Source: Lutraria lutraria (Eukaryota; Mollusca; Bivalvia; Venerida; Mactridae). Taken from it: a stretch of 64,000 nucleotides of DNA. The notes below the pieces were generated by a model, which searched no databases, was not told the DNA's origin, and worked only from the letters and a program-made list of their open reading frames with translations. The translations under genes and the position numbers were made by a program. Positions 1 through 13,500 of this stretch are shown piece by piece; the stretch's first letter is position 1, and each line of letters begins with the position of its first letter. The stretch covers positions 13,523,182-13,587,181 of the forward strand of contig OZ026847.1 of assembly GCA_964023205.1 (NCBI GenBank), in the 5' to 3' direction.

Positions 1-169
1 TTTAATGCGTTTTTGCTGTGCATCGCTCGTCATAGTCTAAAATTATGAAAACATTGGCCGTCCGTTGTTTTGTGTGTGCGTTTGCCCACATTTATTTAGA
101 GATTAACCACTAAGAAGCCGAAAGTGTTTTTAAATTGAGTCAAACATATTCCTCTTTTTCGGTCAACAG

Positions 170-277
170 CCGAGCACAACTGGCAATGTTCTACTCCAGA
201 TGTACAAGTATGATTGTTAACCAGATGCTAACATGGCGACACCACAATCTTGGGGAGCAGTAAAGTTTCACCACAAG
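170..277 (+). pseudogene. Dead exon of a lectin-type gene (SH3-like N-terminal domain)
   Basis: A 108-nt block is flanked by a good acceptor (caacag) and donor (gtaaga). It has the same length, phase and most of the sequence of the second exon of the plus-strand lectin gene at 18887–18994, including the shared run for PQSWGAV. Codon 17 is TAA (218–220) where the intact copy has AAA, so the exon is interrupted. No signal-peptide exon is seen upstream in the window, and no third exon or lectin exon follows before the transposon remnant. It is either a solitary pseudo-exon or the edge of a decayed third family member extending left of the window. Confidence 0.7.
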
Positions 278-604
278 GTAAGACAAATATATGCAATGCT
301 GAATATGTTTGCTAAAGTAAAATCGACACATTTACATAAGACCTACTTTTGACAAGGTGCACCAATATAAGTGAATTCATCAGTAACTAATATTTAACCA
401 ATATCTATGAGTTTGTAACCGCGTCGGTAACGGGGTTCTTCAAAATGAAGGTCACATTTGAGGTAAAAGGGCATAGAGTCGATTTAAAAAATCACATAAA
501 TGTGAATTTATGTTCTAGTATCAGTCTGTATGCCGATGTGCATTCAGTTGTGTTAATACGTGTGTAACCACCGTTGACTTTAATGAATGTTGCTATTCTC
601 CTCC

Positions 605-1345
605 TCATGAAGTTTTTGAGACGGCAAATGACGTCATTGGGTAATGCCATTCAACAGGGAGGGCATGTCTTAGATCATTGACCTTAATGATTTGATAAGT
701 ATGGCGTACCCGACGCCAAAGCTCGTCCAAGTGTTATGTGGGGTTTTTGTCAGGCGAAATCGCCGGCCACGGCAAGACGTTGATACCATTCTGAGCCAAA
801 AACTGTGTCGTAACACGAGCTGTGTGTGTCTCGAGTTTTCCTGCTGCAGAATCACGCAAGTTTCACGTTCAATCGCCTGTAAACTGATAACCTACCGTCA
901 GTAAAGCTGACCCTGAAGCGTGACTCGTCGGTACAAATCACGTTTCGCCACTGGGCTCGGGTCAAATGCCTATGACGTCGAACCCAAGTTAAGCGGTCGG
1001 CTCTGTGACGCACAGTTAGAATGTGTCCTGTATATGGTCGATGTGCACACATTGGTGCTCTATCTCGAGCCGTGAGCATGTGTCGCCGTGCAGTTTCCGT
1101 TTCTGGGGTAAAGCGATTATGTAAATGAGTCGTCTACGAGACGTCGCTCGGGGCCTACCTGATCTCGGCCTATCCATAACTAACCCAGTAGTTTCATACC
1201 GAGTTGTCAGGTTGTGAATTCACATGTTTGCCTAGAGCACCCAAAATGAGAGCAATGTCATGTACAGACGTGCTGGCTCTAAGCATACCGACAGCCTGAT
1301 TTCTCTGATTTTCAGATAGCAGAAGCATTTCCGTTTTCAGTCGAA
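605..1345 (-). mobile_element. Decayed Tc1/mariner-like transposase
   Basis: Read on the minus strand, the pieces come in the order of a Tc1-like transposase. A helix-turn-helix stretch (QRNQAVGMLRASTSVHDIA, near 1310–1250) is followed by a basic linker containing DRPRSGRPR (near 1170). The catalytic-core segment with CTDESRF lies at 852–1079, and a second core segment with LPWPAISPDKNP lies at about 740–800. The frames do not join, and a stop falls just after the second catalytic motif. Known family members carry a DDE/D triad around these motifs. This copy cannot make a full transposase. I could not define its terminal inverted repeats. Confidence 0.75.
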
Positions 1346-1429
1346 ATTGCAAGCATGTTCTTTTTGTGTCAGTGATAAAGAGTACGTGTGCCTGGAAAAA
1401 GCAACTGAAATCAACCCGGTGTAACAGGC

Positions 1430-2720
1430 CATTCTTCCCCCCCCCCCTGGCCACTTTTCCCCGGGGAAAAGTGGCCTAGGCATTTTTTTCCCCGGGGAAA
1501 AAGTGGCCTAGGCCAATTCCTTTCCCTCTAAGCCACTTTTCCCCCCTGATTTTTTCATTTGTATATCTACATATTTCGCTTAACGTCTGTTTGTTTATAT
1601 TTCTGAGTTTATATTTACTTTTGTATGTTCATATTTTTGAGTTTATATTTACTTCTGTATGTACAAATTTCTGAGTTTATATTCACTTCCTTATGTTCCT
1701 TTTTCTGTGTATGTATTTACTTCTGTATGCTCATTTTTCTGAGTTTATACTTTCTAAGTTGATACTTACGTCTGTAAGTTCGTACTTCTGAGTTTATACT
1801 TACTTCTGAATGTTCACATTTATGAGCTTATACTTACTTCTGTAAGTTCATATTTCTGAGTTTATATTCACTTCTATAGTCCATACTTCTGAGTTTATAC
1901 TTACTTCTGAAGGTTCATATTTATGAGTTTATACTTATGTCTTTATGTTCATATTTTTGGGTTTATACTTATGTCTTTATGTTCATATTTCTGATTTTAT
2001 ACTTATGTCTTCATGTTTATATTTCTGAGTTGCCAATAGTGGAAAAAGTGACCAAAAATGTAACCAATTAATATAATGGTTAGCTTTATTTCAGAATTTA
2101 AGTCAGGGGAAAAATTGGCAAAGAGGGTAAAAATTAGCCAATAATGTATTGTATTTCTGAAGACAGGGGGAAAAGTGACCAAGAGGGTAAAATAGCAAAG
2201 AATCATGACGCAATACTGTTATTATATAGGGGAAAAGTGGCCTAGATGGGGAAGAAATGGCCTAGAATCACAATGCAATGCTGTTACTATTAGGGGGGGA
2301 GTGGTCAATGGGGGGAAGAAATGGCCTAGAATCATAATGCAATACTGTTATTATTAGGGGGGGGGGGGGGGAGTGGCCTATATGGGAAAGAAATGGCATT
2401 GAATCATAATGCAATACTGTTATTAGTAGGGGGGGGGGAGTGGCCTAGATGGGGAAGAAATGGCCTAGAATCATAATGCAATACTGTAATCATTAGGGGG
2501 GAAAAGTGGCCTAGATGGGAAAGAAATGGCCTAGAATCATAATGCAATACTGTTATCATTAGGGGGGAAAAGTGGCCAAGGGGGGGAAGAAATGGCCTAG
2601 AATCATAATGCAATAAAGTTATTATTAGGGGGGGGGGGAAGTTGCCCAGGGGGGCAGAAATGGCCTAGGCCAATCTTTCCCCGGGGGAAAAAAGGCCTAG
2701 GCCTAGACTGCTACACCGGG
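1430..2720. repeat. Composite minisatellite with G-rich inverted-repeat ends
   Basis: The block has three parts. At 1440–1540 and 2640–2710 are inverted motifs of the type GGGGAAAAAGTGGCCTAGGC, with poly-C or poly-G runs. From about 1560 to 2030 is a degenerate array built on ttcatatttctgagtttat. From about 2220 to 2640 there are about six copies of a ~67-bp unit containing aatcataatgcaatactg, separated by variable poly-G runs. Short ORFs here are frames through the repeat. Confidence 0.75.
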
Positions 2721-3149
2721 ATAGGCCAACACGAGGTAATCGGTCAAAAGCGTAAGTGAAAAGAATGCTAGCTCGTGCAAGGTACACATGCACGAAATTT
2801 TGGATCTGTGTACTTTCTATATTCAGACCAATAAGTAAATATCGATACCGTTCATATAAAGTCTCCGTTAACCTTCTAAAACAAGGTCATAAAATATGTA
2901 CAGTTTTTTTCATATATCTCTTCCCAAAGGTATAAACGAGAGACGATGATAAATATAAGTTCTTCATTATATGTCTAAATGTACAGACAAATGAACATTT
3001 GCAAAAATAGGATATATGGTAAAATATTGTACTCTAAACTCATTAGGTACTGCCTGATTTTCCCCTTGAAAGAGTAACAAAGTAGTTCAGTTCTTCTGAA
3101 ATAAACAGAGGCTGACCAAACATTTCGAGTAAACTAAGAGCAGCAAGTA

Positions 3150-5280
3150 CGAATGACCAATGATGACCAAACATTATTGCAAATAGCGTTTGTTGTACAC
3201 GGCAAGAACAAAAAACTAAATTGGAAACTCTACCAAAACACAATAACAAGTGCCACGAGACCACTTTTGAACAAAAATTGTTTTACGAAATTCCAAAAAC
3301 CCTTCCAGGTCTTATCTGGACCTGCTGAAATTTCACAATTTTATCAAAAAACAAACTTTCTTAAAATTGTTCATTTTAGTAGAGTTGCATAATTGATAAT
3401 GTGCATGTACTCGTATGTAGGATGAGAATGCATTAGTGTATTTTATCAATAACTTGACCAGAAAATATCTTTCGAACGAAAAATTATTTTACGAAAATAA
3501 ACTGTTTTAAAAATTATTCATTTTTGTAGAGTTGCATGTTTTACCGTGTATAAAGGTTGGGAATGCATTAAAACATGAATGTGTATTTTGCCAATAACTG
3601 CTCGTAGACAAAATTTAGTGCAACATACGTTAATTTTTTTAACTACATGTTGTCGAAAGTATAATGTGCCAAATCACTGATATATGAAGTTAGACACCCA
3701 TATCTATACATTTTTTGCATTCGTCTCAACCACGTGAACAAAATCATGTATCACAAGACCACATTTGAACGAAAAAATATTTTACGAAAATCCAAAAATC
3801 CTTTCAGGTCGGGAACTGCTGAAATTTCGAAATTTGGTCGAAAAATAAACTTTTCTAAAAATTGTTTATTTTTGTAGAGTTGTATGTTTTATAGTGTATT
3901 AACGTTGACAATACATTAAAACAAGTGTATTTAGTCAACAACTGCTTGTAGACAAACTTCACTGCAACATACGTTAATTTTTTCAATACATGTTGTCAAC
4001 AGTATAATGTGCCAAATCACTGATATATGAAGTTAAACACCATTTCTATACATTTTTGCATTCGTCTCAACCACACGAACAAAATCATGTATCACAAGAC
4101 CACATTTGAACGAAAAAATATTTTACGAAAATCCAAAAATCCTTTCAGGTGGGGACCTGCTGAAATTTCGAAATTTGGTCGAAAAATAAACTTTTCTCAA
4201 AATTGTTTATTTTTGTAGAGTTGTATGTTTTATAGTGTATTAACGTTGAGAATGCATTAAAAAAGTGTATTTCGCAAATATCAGCTCGTAGACAAAATTT
4301 AATGCACCATACGTTAATTTTTTCAGTACATGTTTTCAACAGTATAATGTGCCAAATCACTGATATATGAAGTTAGACAAACATATCTATACATTTTTGC
4401 ATTCGTCTCCCAGTACACGAACAAAATCATGTATCACAAGACCACTTTTGAACGAAAAAATATTTTACGAAAATCCAAAAATCCTTTCAGGTCGGGACCT
4501 GCTGAAATTTCGAAATTTTGTCAAAAAATAAACTTCTAAAAATTGTTTATTTTTGTAGAGTTGCATGTTTTATAGTGTATTAACGTTGACAATGCATTAA
4601 AACGAGTGTATTTAGTCAATAACTGCTTGTAGACAAAATTTAGTGCAACATACGTTAATTTTTTCAGTGCATGTTTTCAACAGTATAATGTGCCAAATCA
4701 CTGATATATGAAGTTAGACAAACATATCTATACATTTTTGCATTCGTCTCCCAGTACACGAACAAAATCATGTATCACAAGACCACTTTTGAACGAAAAA
4801 ATATTTTACGAAAATCCAAAAATCCTTTCAGGTCGGGACCTGCTGAAATTTCGAAATTTTGTCAAAAAATAAACTTCTAAAAATTGTTTATTTTTGTAGA
4901 GTTGTATGTTTTTTAGTGTATTAACGTTGACAATGCATTAAAACAAGTGTATTTAGTCAATAACTGCTTGTAGACAAAATTTAGTGCAACATACGTTAAT
5001 TTTTTCAATACATGTTGTCAACAGTATAATGTGCCAAATCACTGATATATGAAGTTAGACACACATATCTATACATTTTTGCATTCGTCTCAACCACACG
5101 AACAAAATCATGTATCACAAGACCACTTTTGAACGGAAAAATATTTTACGAAAATCCAAAAATCCTTTCAGGTCGGGACCTGCTGAAATTTCGAAATTTT
5201 GTCAAAAAATAAACTTTTCTAAAAATTGTTTATTTTTGTAGAGTTGAATGTTTTATAGTGTATTAACGTTGAATTTTTTA
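3150..5280. repeat. ~341-bp tandem satellite array
   Basis: The marker gaccac occurs at 3757, 4098, 4440, 4781 and 5121, giving a period of 340–342 bp. Units share long stretches such as tgtgccaaatcactgatata and differ by scattered substitutions. A degenerate unit lies at about 3150–3560, and the array stops abruptly near 5275. At least five recognisable copies are present. No coding potential was found. Confidence 0.9.
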
Positions 5281-7598
5281 TCAGTTTTGAATTGGTCCGT
5301 TAGCATTAAAAACTAATTGTATCCTATCATCGCTGAACAATCGGTTGTACAGCCTTTTCTCTTTTTTTTCATTCACATAAGCAAACAAGACTTCAAATTA
5401 GGCCACGATTCTTTTGGTGACTTATGTTTTGAAAGATAACTCCCTGTTCGTCTTAAGTCATTGAGTCCCATTTCCACTTTATTTGCTTAAAACATATTTG
5501 TCACCGCATTGACTGTATTTTATTCTTACAATGTCGCAAAATGCAAAGTGGTCGTGATTAATTAGCGAGGGACATTGAAGAAGGATCGCCAGTTTGAAAT
5601 TCGGCCTGAAGTTATTTCTGAAGAAGAGAACTATTTTCATCTATGAATAAATTGTGATAAACGTTTGTCAACGCGGGGAAATATTCAGGACGCGGTCAGT
5701 AAGTTACGTGGAACATCTTTCAGTGTAAGAAGCAGTGGCCTCAATGCACCGTCAATTAACCCGTGTACAATGGAAACCATTTATTACACAGTTGTCATAC
5801 TAAAGGCGCATTTTGATACGTACAATTTACTAAGTTAAGTTGTACTGGACAATGTAGTCAAATACTGAGGCTCGCCACTCGTAATGATAAGTTTACATTT
5901 GATAACTATGTTATTACTCTAGGACTGGACAAACTGCTAGGTTTACAGGTTTCATTTACGGTTTTATGCTGTCTTACGAAGCGCTGTTCACATAATCAGC
6001 CTTATATTTCGCTCTCGATAAGACTAAACACGTGCACTAAGTATACATTAGTCTGTTCGTCTGTCTGTCTGTCAGTATCATACTTGTCTCGGCGATCAGA
6101 TGCATATTCAAGGTGAATGCTGATCAATACGGTCTGTATTATAATCGACCGTCTGTCTATCTATATGTCTGACATTTACCATTCATATTAATAATTATCA
6201 GATAAATGCTGAATACTGTTGATGTCCTTTGAACTATGTCAGTATGTCTGTCTGACCGTCAGCCTATATGTATTGCTGTCTGTTTGAAATAAATCCTGCA
6301 TAAATGAGGTGGACGCTGATTGTAATTGCTATCTGCATTACGTATGTACATTTTATTGTTGTTGTTTTTTTATGTCCTGTTTGAAACTTTGTACAGATGT
6401 TTCACATTGCCCTTATTCCATATATTTTATGATGTTATACACATGTGTGCTCTCCAAAAAATGGAGGAATAAAAAAAGCTATGTACCATTATACACTATT
6501 CATGCAATGCGCTACTCCCCTATTCATATTGACAACAACAAAAGCTGGAAAAGCCATCAAATTGTTTCCTCGCTTCGTTTTTCAAAAAACTCAACACGAG
6601 ATGTTCAGATACTGATTTTGTGAAAACGGCGTGGTTTGATAAAAAACGATTATTAGCCGCCGATTGCCGTTTTAAAGTTCTTTCATTTGATGTATACTAT
6701 TGTGTAGAGGACGTCGTATATAAAAAGTTTGAACCAAAAACAAACGACACCTACCTCACAACATTTATCCGTCCGCCATCTTGTAAACACCGTTGATTTT
6801 TTGCATACAGTGCTACCACACAGTGTATTTGGGAATTCATGTATATTGATGTCTGTAATTTACAAAATTAACGATGTTTTTTTTAACCGGTGACAGGTAG
6901 TAGGCTATCATATAACTGACAATATCTATTTGAATAACATACTTCATCAGATTTTACAGAGATGATCATGTTTCTGCATTTAATACATGTTTCTGTACTT
7001 GGTCTATACCTAGAACATCTTTCATATATTTCACCAATGACTGGTTTGGAATTAATCATATCTGTGATTCTGTATTATGTTGTATTTTTTTTTTCTTACT
7101 GTATGTAATTTTATATTTTTTAAACAATGTTTGAACAAATAAAGCTTTGAACATTGTGTCCTGATTGCCATAGTTTTTCATCTATCTGATATTGACGAAT
7201 TATATTAACGTTGTGTTTTCCTTCTAAAATGTATTTTTCCAGTTCCTTTTACCCTTTTTGTACCTGATCATTCTTTGATGACTCAATCATTGTTGTAAAG
7301 ATGGCTTCTAGAAAGCTTTCTAGAATACAATCACTTCGTCCAGAGTTTCTTTGTTTATTTTGTTTAGAGTCTATTTTTTTAAGTTGACTAACTTAATGAC
7401 TGGCCGAACCAATACCGGACGGACGGACGGACTGACTGACTGACTGACTGACTAAAACAATGACTGGCTAAACGAATAAAAAATAAGTACGGGTTTACTT
7501 TTTCCTCTTTATTACAAGAAACTACATAGCATAATTAAAACGGAATGAATTCATGCGTTAATGACGAAAGAAAAAAAATCGGTGCTTATCATGTGATT
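5281..7598. other. Gene-free stretch with simple repeats
   Basis: No gene is supported here. It holds short (CTGT)n tracts near 6056–6075 and 6240–6265, and a (GACG/GACT)n tract at about 7418–7453. An AATAAA near 7138 follows a T-rich tract and resembles the 3' end of an old retroposon. The 104-codon ORF at 6309–6623 resembles nothing I know and has no splice context. Confidence 0.5.
7418..7453. repeat. (GGAC)n/(GACT)n microsatellite
   Basis: Perfect GGAC repeats pass directly into GACT repeats, giving a compound tetranucleotide tract. Confidence 0.85.
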
Positions 7599-10500
7599 CT
7601 AACCAATTAAGGGTGGTCCACCAACCACTGTATGCAAGTCTGGAATAAAAACAAATTTTAATTTTAAGTATATTTCAGCCCATCATTTTTTGGCTGTTTT
7701 TTATTTAAAAAGAGTGAAAATTAATGTAACCATTTTAAGCTACATTTTATAAACACCAATTACTAGTTGAAATTGTGACAAATTATTTTGAACAGTTTGT
7801 ATAAATAGGACTTTACGTGTACGGGTGCAGCGCGTGTGTACTATTATAGACTGGCTGAAGACACTGGTTTCATGCTTTCTCCAACACTGCATATCATTCA
7901 TGTAAAGAAGTTGGTAGTTACTTATGGATAGTATGGGTGGTACTAGTACATACTGATCCTGGAAAAAACGTGTTAGCTTAACTGTTGGTCGGTGAAAAAC
8001 CGAAATATTGACGACCGCTCCGGCGGTAAATTAACAAATAACTCTACGTACACACCGAGTTACCAATTAGTACATGTTCATTCATTTGGTAATGTATATA
8101 CTAGTATTTACCATATTGACATACGTATCCATGGTGATAACCTGTCACGTCACATGGTGCGTCTTTCCATTGCCCAGTTCCGGTTATATACGTACAGTCA
8201 TTAGTACTTGACCAGGTCACCTGACGATCAGGCACCCAATTTGTGTAAGTAACAGGTATGCCTACAAGTAGAAAAAAGTTGTTGGTGAACACACTTATTT
8301 ACACAGATTAAAATACTGTTGCCATTGTGCGTTATACGAGTACTCAGTTCAAACAGCTGTAATTACGAATCTATGACAAAATCAGTTTGGCAATGAAGAC
8401 ACACATAATAGTTGCATCTAGTCCGTTCCAGACCTTAAAATTCTGAATTGTTGTTAATACACGTTCGAATCAAGTGTCAATGGGGATTCGAACAGTCCAT
8501 TGCCAGATGGAAAGTATTGTGCTGTAACAATAGATCGGCAGTTGTTCAGCAAACATACTGACTCAATGTCGACGGTACTAGTTCACTTAAGTTCAGCATC
8601 ACGGTGATGGAAACTCGTTCTGACATTGACATTGGTACGCATAACTTGGATAATTAGAATGAATCGTGAATACGAAATAAATGACATTGCCAATTTCTGT
8701 TTATGACTAAATACAAGTTTACCTGATGTCCATTCAAAACTTGATTCCTTATTTCGATCATGTAGACCTATCCAAACAGTGTGACTATGTAGCTGGACAA
8801 GGAATTTGTATATGAAGTCTTGTTCATTCTTATTGGCTATGTGCATTAATTGTCCGCCATTGTGAAGACAATGGTCTTCAGCTTTTGTCCATGGCGTTAA
8901 GTTTTGGGATACCTCATAACATTTACTTCCATATTGTGCAAGCTTTGCACCATCGTTTATTGCTGAATCAATCACTTGTGAAGGGCAACGATTTATACCT
9001 GGGGAAACAAAAGATTAAACACGTTTGAACTATATGGCGTTATTAGGCCACTGCAGTTAATTGTTTTCACATTTTGATGTTCCCTGTATGGTTGAATTCT
9101 TTTCGGATGATTTTCAATTAAACATGCGACTTACAACCTTGCCGATTCGAATTCTTTGGGGACAAACAAATTCGGATTGCAGAGATTTCTTGGAATGAAA
9201 ACTTATACCATCAAAGAACTGGTACTTATAAATAAGTCTTATACATAGACATTGTTGTCCATGCTTACACATTTTATAAACGGTGTCTTGTTTATTGGTA
9301 ATTGTTTAGGTATATTTTCATTATAGTCGAACACAACGAAGCATACGCTCGAGAAAAGATACAGAAAAGGTTTGTAGATCATCCACAGATTTTTATAATC
9401 ACATTAATTAATGAACAAGGTAAATTAATAGCATCAACTATGCGTTGAATTTGTGTAATTCTTACGCTGCAAATACGTAACTGGAGAATGCTTTCAATGC
9501 GACGTACCTACCGAATAACAAAATTATAGACTTATTACATAATGTTAAGTCATATGTGTATAATGTCATATTTACCATATTGGCATACGTATCCATGGTG
9601 ATAACCTGTCATGTCACATGGCGAGTCTTTCCATTGCCCAGTACCGGTTATATACGTACAGTCGTCAACATCTGACCATGTCACTTGACGATCAGGCACC
9701 CAATTTGTATAAGTAACAGGTATGCCTACAAATTGTGAAAAATAGATGGAGCGCACATTTATTCAAAACAAATCGAAATATGACAGCCATTGTACACATG
9801 TTAAGATTCAGCTTAACAGCTACAATTTATATGTTAGTTGAAATCCGATTTTACTACTCAATCAATACACACACCGAACAACATTGCCACTGGCGCTCAT
9901 TCTAAGGTGTTCTTAATACACGGTCGATTGGATAGTATTGTGTTTAGCAAACTTACTGACTCAGTGTCGACGGATTGGGTTCAATCACGTTTAACATAAC
10001 ACGCGTACGATGAAAGCTCGTTCTGTCTTCGACTTTGATACTTATAACTAAGATCATTTGGACTTTTATAGATAAGAAATAAATGGTATTGCCAGGTTTC
10101 GTCTTTGACTAAATACAATTTTACCTGACGTCCATTCAAAACTAGATTCCTTATTTCGATCATGCAGACCTATCCAAACAGTGTGACTATGTATCTGGAC
10201 AAGGAAATTGTATATGAAATCTTGTTCATTCTTATTCGCTACGTGCATTAATTGTCCCCCATTTTGTAGACAGTGGGCTTCAGCCTTTGTCCAGGACACA
10301 ATGTTTTGGGATATCTCATAACAGTTACTTCCAAATTGTGCAAGCTTTGCTCCATTCATTCTTGCCGAATTAATCACTTGTGAAGGGCAAAGATTTGTAC
10401 CTGGGGAAACAAAAGATTAAACACGTTTGAACCTTTAATGTTCGACCACAGCTGTTGGATATAAATATTGATGTTAAGTTAATAGCAAGTTTAAGATGAT

Positions 10501-13500
10501 TTACTGATAAAGTACATAAAACCTTAAAGTCTTGCTGATACAAGGTCTAATATCGGCACTAACCCATACGTAAATAATGTAGTCCATGTTTGCAGATTCA
10601 TCACACGGTGTTTCGCTTAGTTATGCACAATTCATCCTAAAATTCAACACAGCGAGAATCATAAGCTGTAAATATGTATTTGCCATTTGGTAGCTGTTTG
10701 ATAGACAGCTATGTCAGCAAAATATGATGACAAATAAAGAATGATATTTATTATATAAAAAATATGTACCATGTAATGCTGTTTTAGAAGTTGTAGTCGA
10801 AGGATATGATGTGATTGTAGTAGTCGTTGGAGTGATTGTAGAAGTGGTTGCAGTGGTTGTAGAAAGTGTCGTAGTTGTTGTCGGTGTAGTTGTAGATGTT
10901 GTAGAAGCTGTTGGAGTTGTAGAAGTTGTTGGTGTGACTGAATAAGTTGTCGTAGAAGTTGTTGGAGTGGTTGTAGAAGTTGTTGGTGCAGTTGTTGAAA
11001 TTATAGTAGATGTTGTTGATGTAATTGTAGACTTTGTTGTAGAAGTTGATGAAGTCGTTGTGGTGGAGGTTAACATTGGTGGACTGGTTAAAGATGAAAC
11101 ATGCACGGTGACCGGAGTTTCAGTTCCATTAGTTGTGACATTACCAACTGATTTCGCTGTCGATGTTTGTACGACTGTTGAAGATTCTGTGTTATTATTT
11201 GTACTAAGATATGCTACTGAAGGAATAGTCACCAATATAGTTGTGGAGGGCAAATGTGTACTTTGTGACGTCACTGGAGTTGACGTAGTGACAGGGGTCG
11301 AGGCATGAGGCACAACTGAAAATACATGTATTTTAATTACTGAGCATTATGAAAATTAAAAGTCTGATCGGAGTTTGTATTCATGTTATTACTAAACGAA
11401 ACGTTATGACATTTCGTATCGAAAATTTCAACATAAATATATACTCTTAGTACGACAGTGAATAAGAGCGGACACATTTGTGTACCTAAATTCTCATAAA
11501 ATATTCAATTATACTCAAAGCGGACGTAGAACAATATGTTTAAAGTGAACTGGAATTAGATTGGATTGTGCGCGAGAAATAATTGAGTGGGACTCCCATG
11601 TCTTAGAATTCTGAGTTCGGGACTGTGATGCAGCATATGTTCCCTAAAACAATTTGGTCAACACATTGTGATTTAGGCCATTTTCCACCGATGCCTGAGT
11701 GATTTGTGGGGATATGATACATGCAATGAACAATGTAAATACTGGAACGGAATCAAGAAAAACTGCTCAGCTTGCTTTGTATCTGTTTATAGATGAAATG
11801 CCGTCAAATGCATATAACACCAAATAAAGGGACGCAAAGTACAAACATGTTTAACGAAAGAAAGTCTATACACTTACTTTTGTCCTCTATAGGAACACTT
11901 CCAACGCATGTTTGTTTGTTAATGTTTGGCCCGTACTCAACGTAACCCATCTAAAAACATACTAAAAGTCAAGACTGTTTCATTCCTTAACTATAGGATA
12001 TCAGAATGTAGACGTACCTAACATATAAGACCATTCGTTCGCCACGAGGTGTCATCATTTTCATTGATGAGTTGACAATCATTTGCGCAAAGAAACAATA
12101 TTTATAAAAATGGGTACAGAGTTCAGGGAAATTGGAGTGGATAACCGCGCGTTGGTGTATAAAAGATAATAATGAATATAAACGTAAATCGGATGAATGT
12201 ACTGAAGAATTTTATTAATTATCTAATACTCCTAGCACACATGTAATGCTAAATATCTGAATATTCTTACCTTCTTTTCGAATGCTATAATTAACCACCC
12301 AGGTGTCTTTACATCGTCCATCAAAGGTTTACAATCAAATTCATACATGTATCCGATTTCAGGGCTACTTTTTGAAGACTGCGAATATGACAGAATATAA
12401 TTGGTACATAACGCACGAAATACTTTTGATACAGGCATATATGCATGTACATAACAACGGGAAGGGGTATGTCTACGTACTCGAGAGGTTATGATTTTTA
12501 TTATCTAACTCCAAACCGCTGTGAGTTCAATTCCCACTCGAAATCGTCGTTCCCATGTGAGAAAATTGTCCAGCTAGCTTTCGGATGTTCGATCCTTTTA
12601 CTGAGGTGTTCGCCAGTGATCTTAAAGATATTAAACAAGGAACCATTGGGAGAGAGTATGTCATTAGAAGTGTGTTGAATGTACATGTATATCATTCATG
12701 GACACAAGAAACTATGATCAACATAACGTAGCAGTTTTTTTGCAGCCATGATCATTTGTGACTCTGTTAGGTATAGTGTATATATGTGTCATTTACCGAA
12801 TGACTTCCGAATCTTTCGAGGACCCTGACGACTAAAGTTCTGATATGAGTTTCTTTAAAACTTGGTAGAAAAGATCCAAAAACAACAAATGGGCTCAATA
12901 GTAAAACAGCATTTTTCTTACAATCACGAAGACCGTTTTAACGTACGTATATCTTGATTAACTTCGCCATTGTCGCTATTCTTTTTTTAAAACACATAAC
13001 CACGTCAAAAACAGAAAAATTATAAAGTCATTCTTACATATCATGAATACTTTTTAGTAATTACATTTTTATGTTTTAGAATATTACTTACCGATTCATG
13101 AACAGGGAGTTCGACATTGTAGTTACACAAGCACTCGTAGTCACAGAACACAAATTGTAATGTTGCTATAGCAACCAATATTTGAAACTGACGTTTTAAA
13201 TCTGAAAACGATATAAGCAGTTTTTCTATGGATTTCTAAAGATAAATAAGGTAACTGGAACATTAGTGGTAAAATGCCCGAAATTCAAAAATCAGTAAAG
13301 CATGGCTAAAGTGACATTGGATTGGTAGAGTATTAAAAATAAGATAATGTTGAGTAATGTTTTCCCCGATCGCGTCTTTCTTTTTTTCATTTTGATTGAT
13401 ATTGATTTAGAAATATGGATATTGTGATCGAAATATTGATGTCATGATGTCATAATCCGGGTCCCTGGGGATTTACTATAATCGTGTTATACTGTACTTT

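Noticed and set aside
6309..6623. 104-codon ORF
   Set aside because: No domain or conservation visible, and it lies in repeat-bearing intergenic DNA.
10967..11308. 113-codon plus-strand ORF rich in Val
   Set aside because: Exact antisense shadow of gene A's Thr-rich mucin exon.
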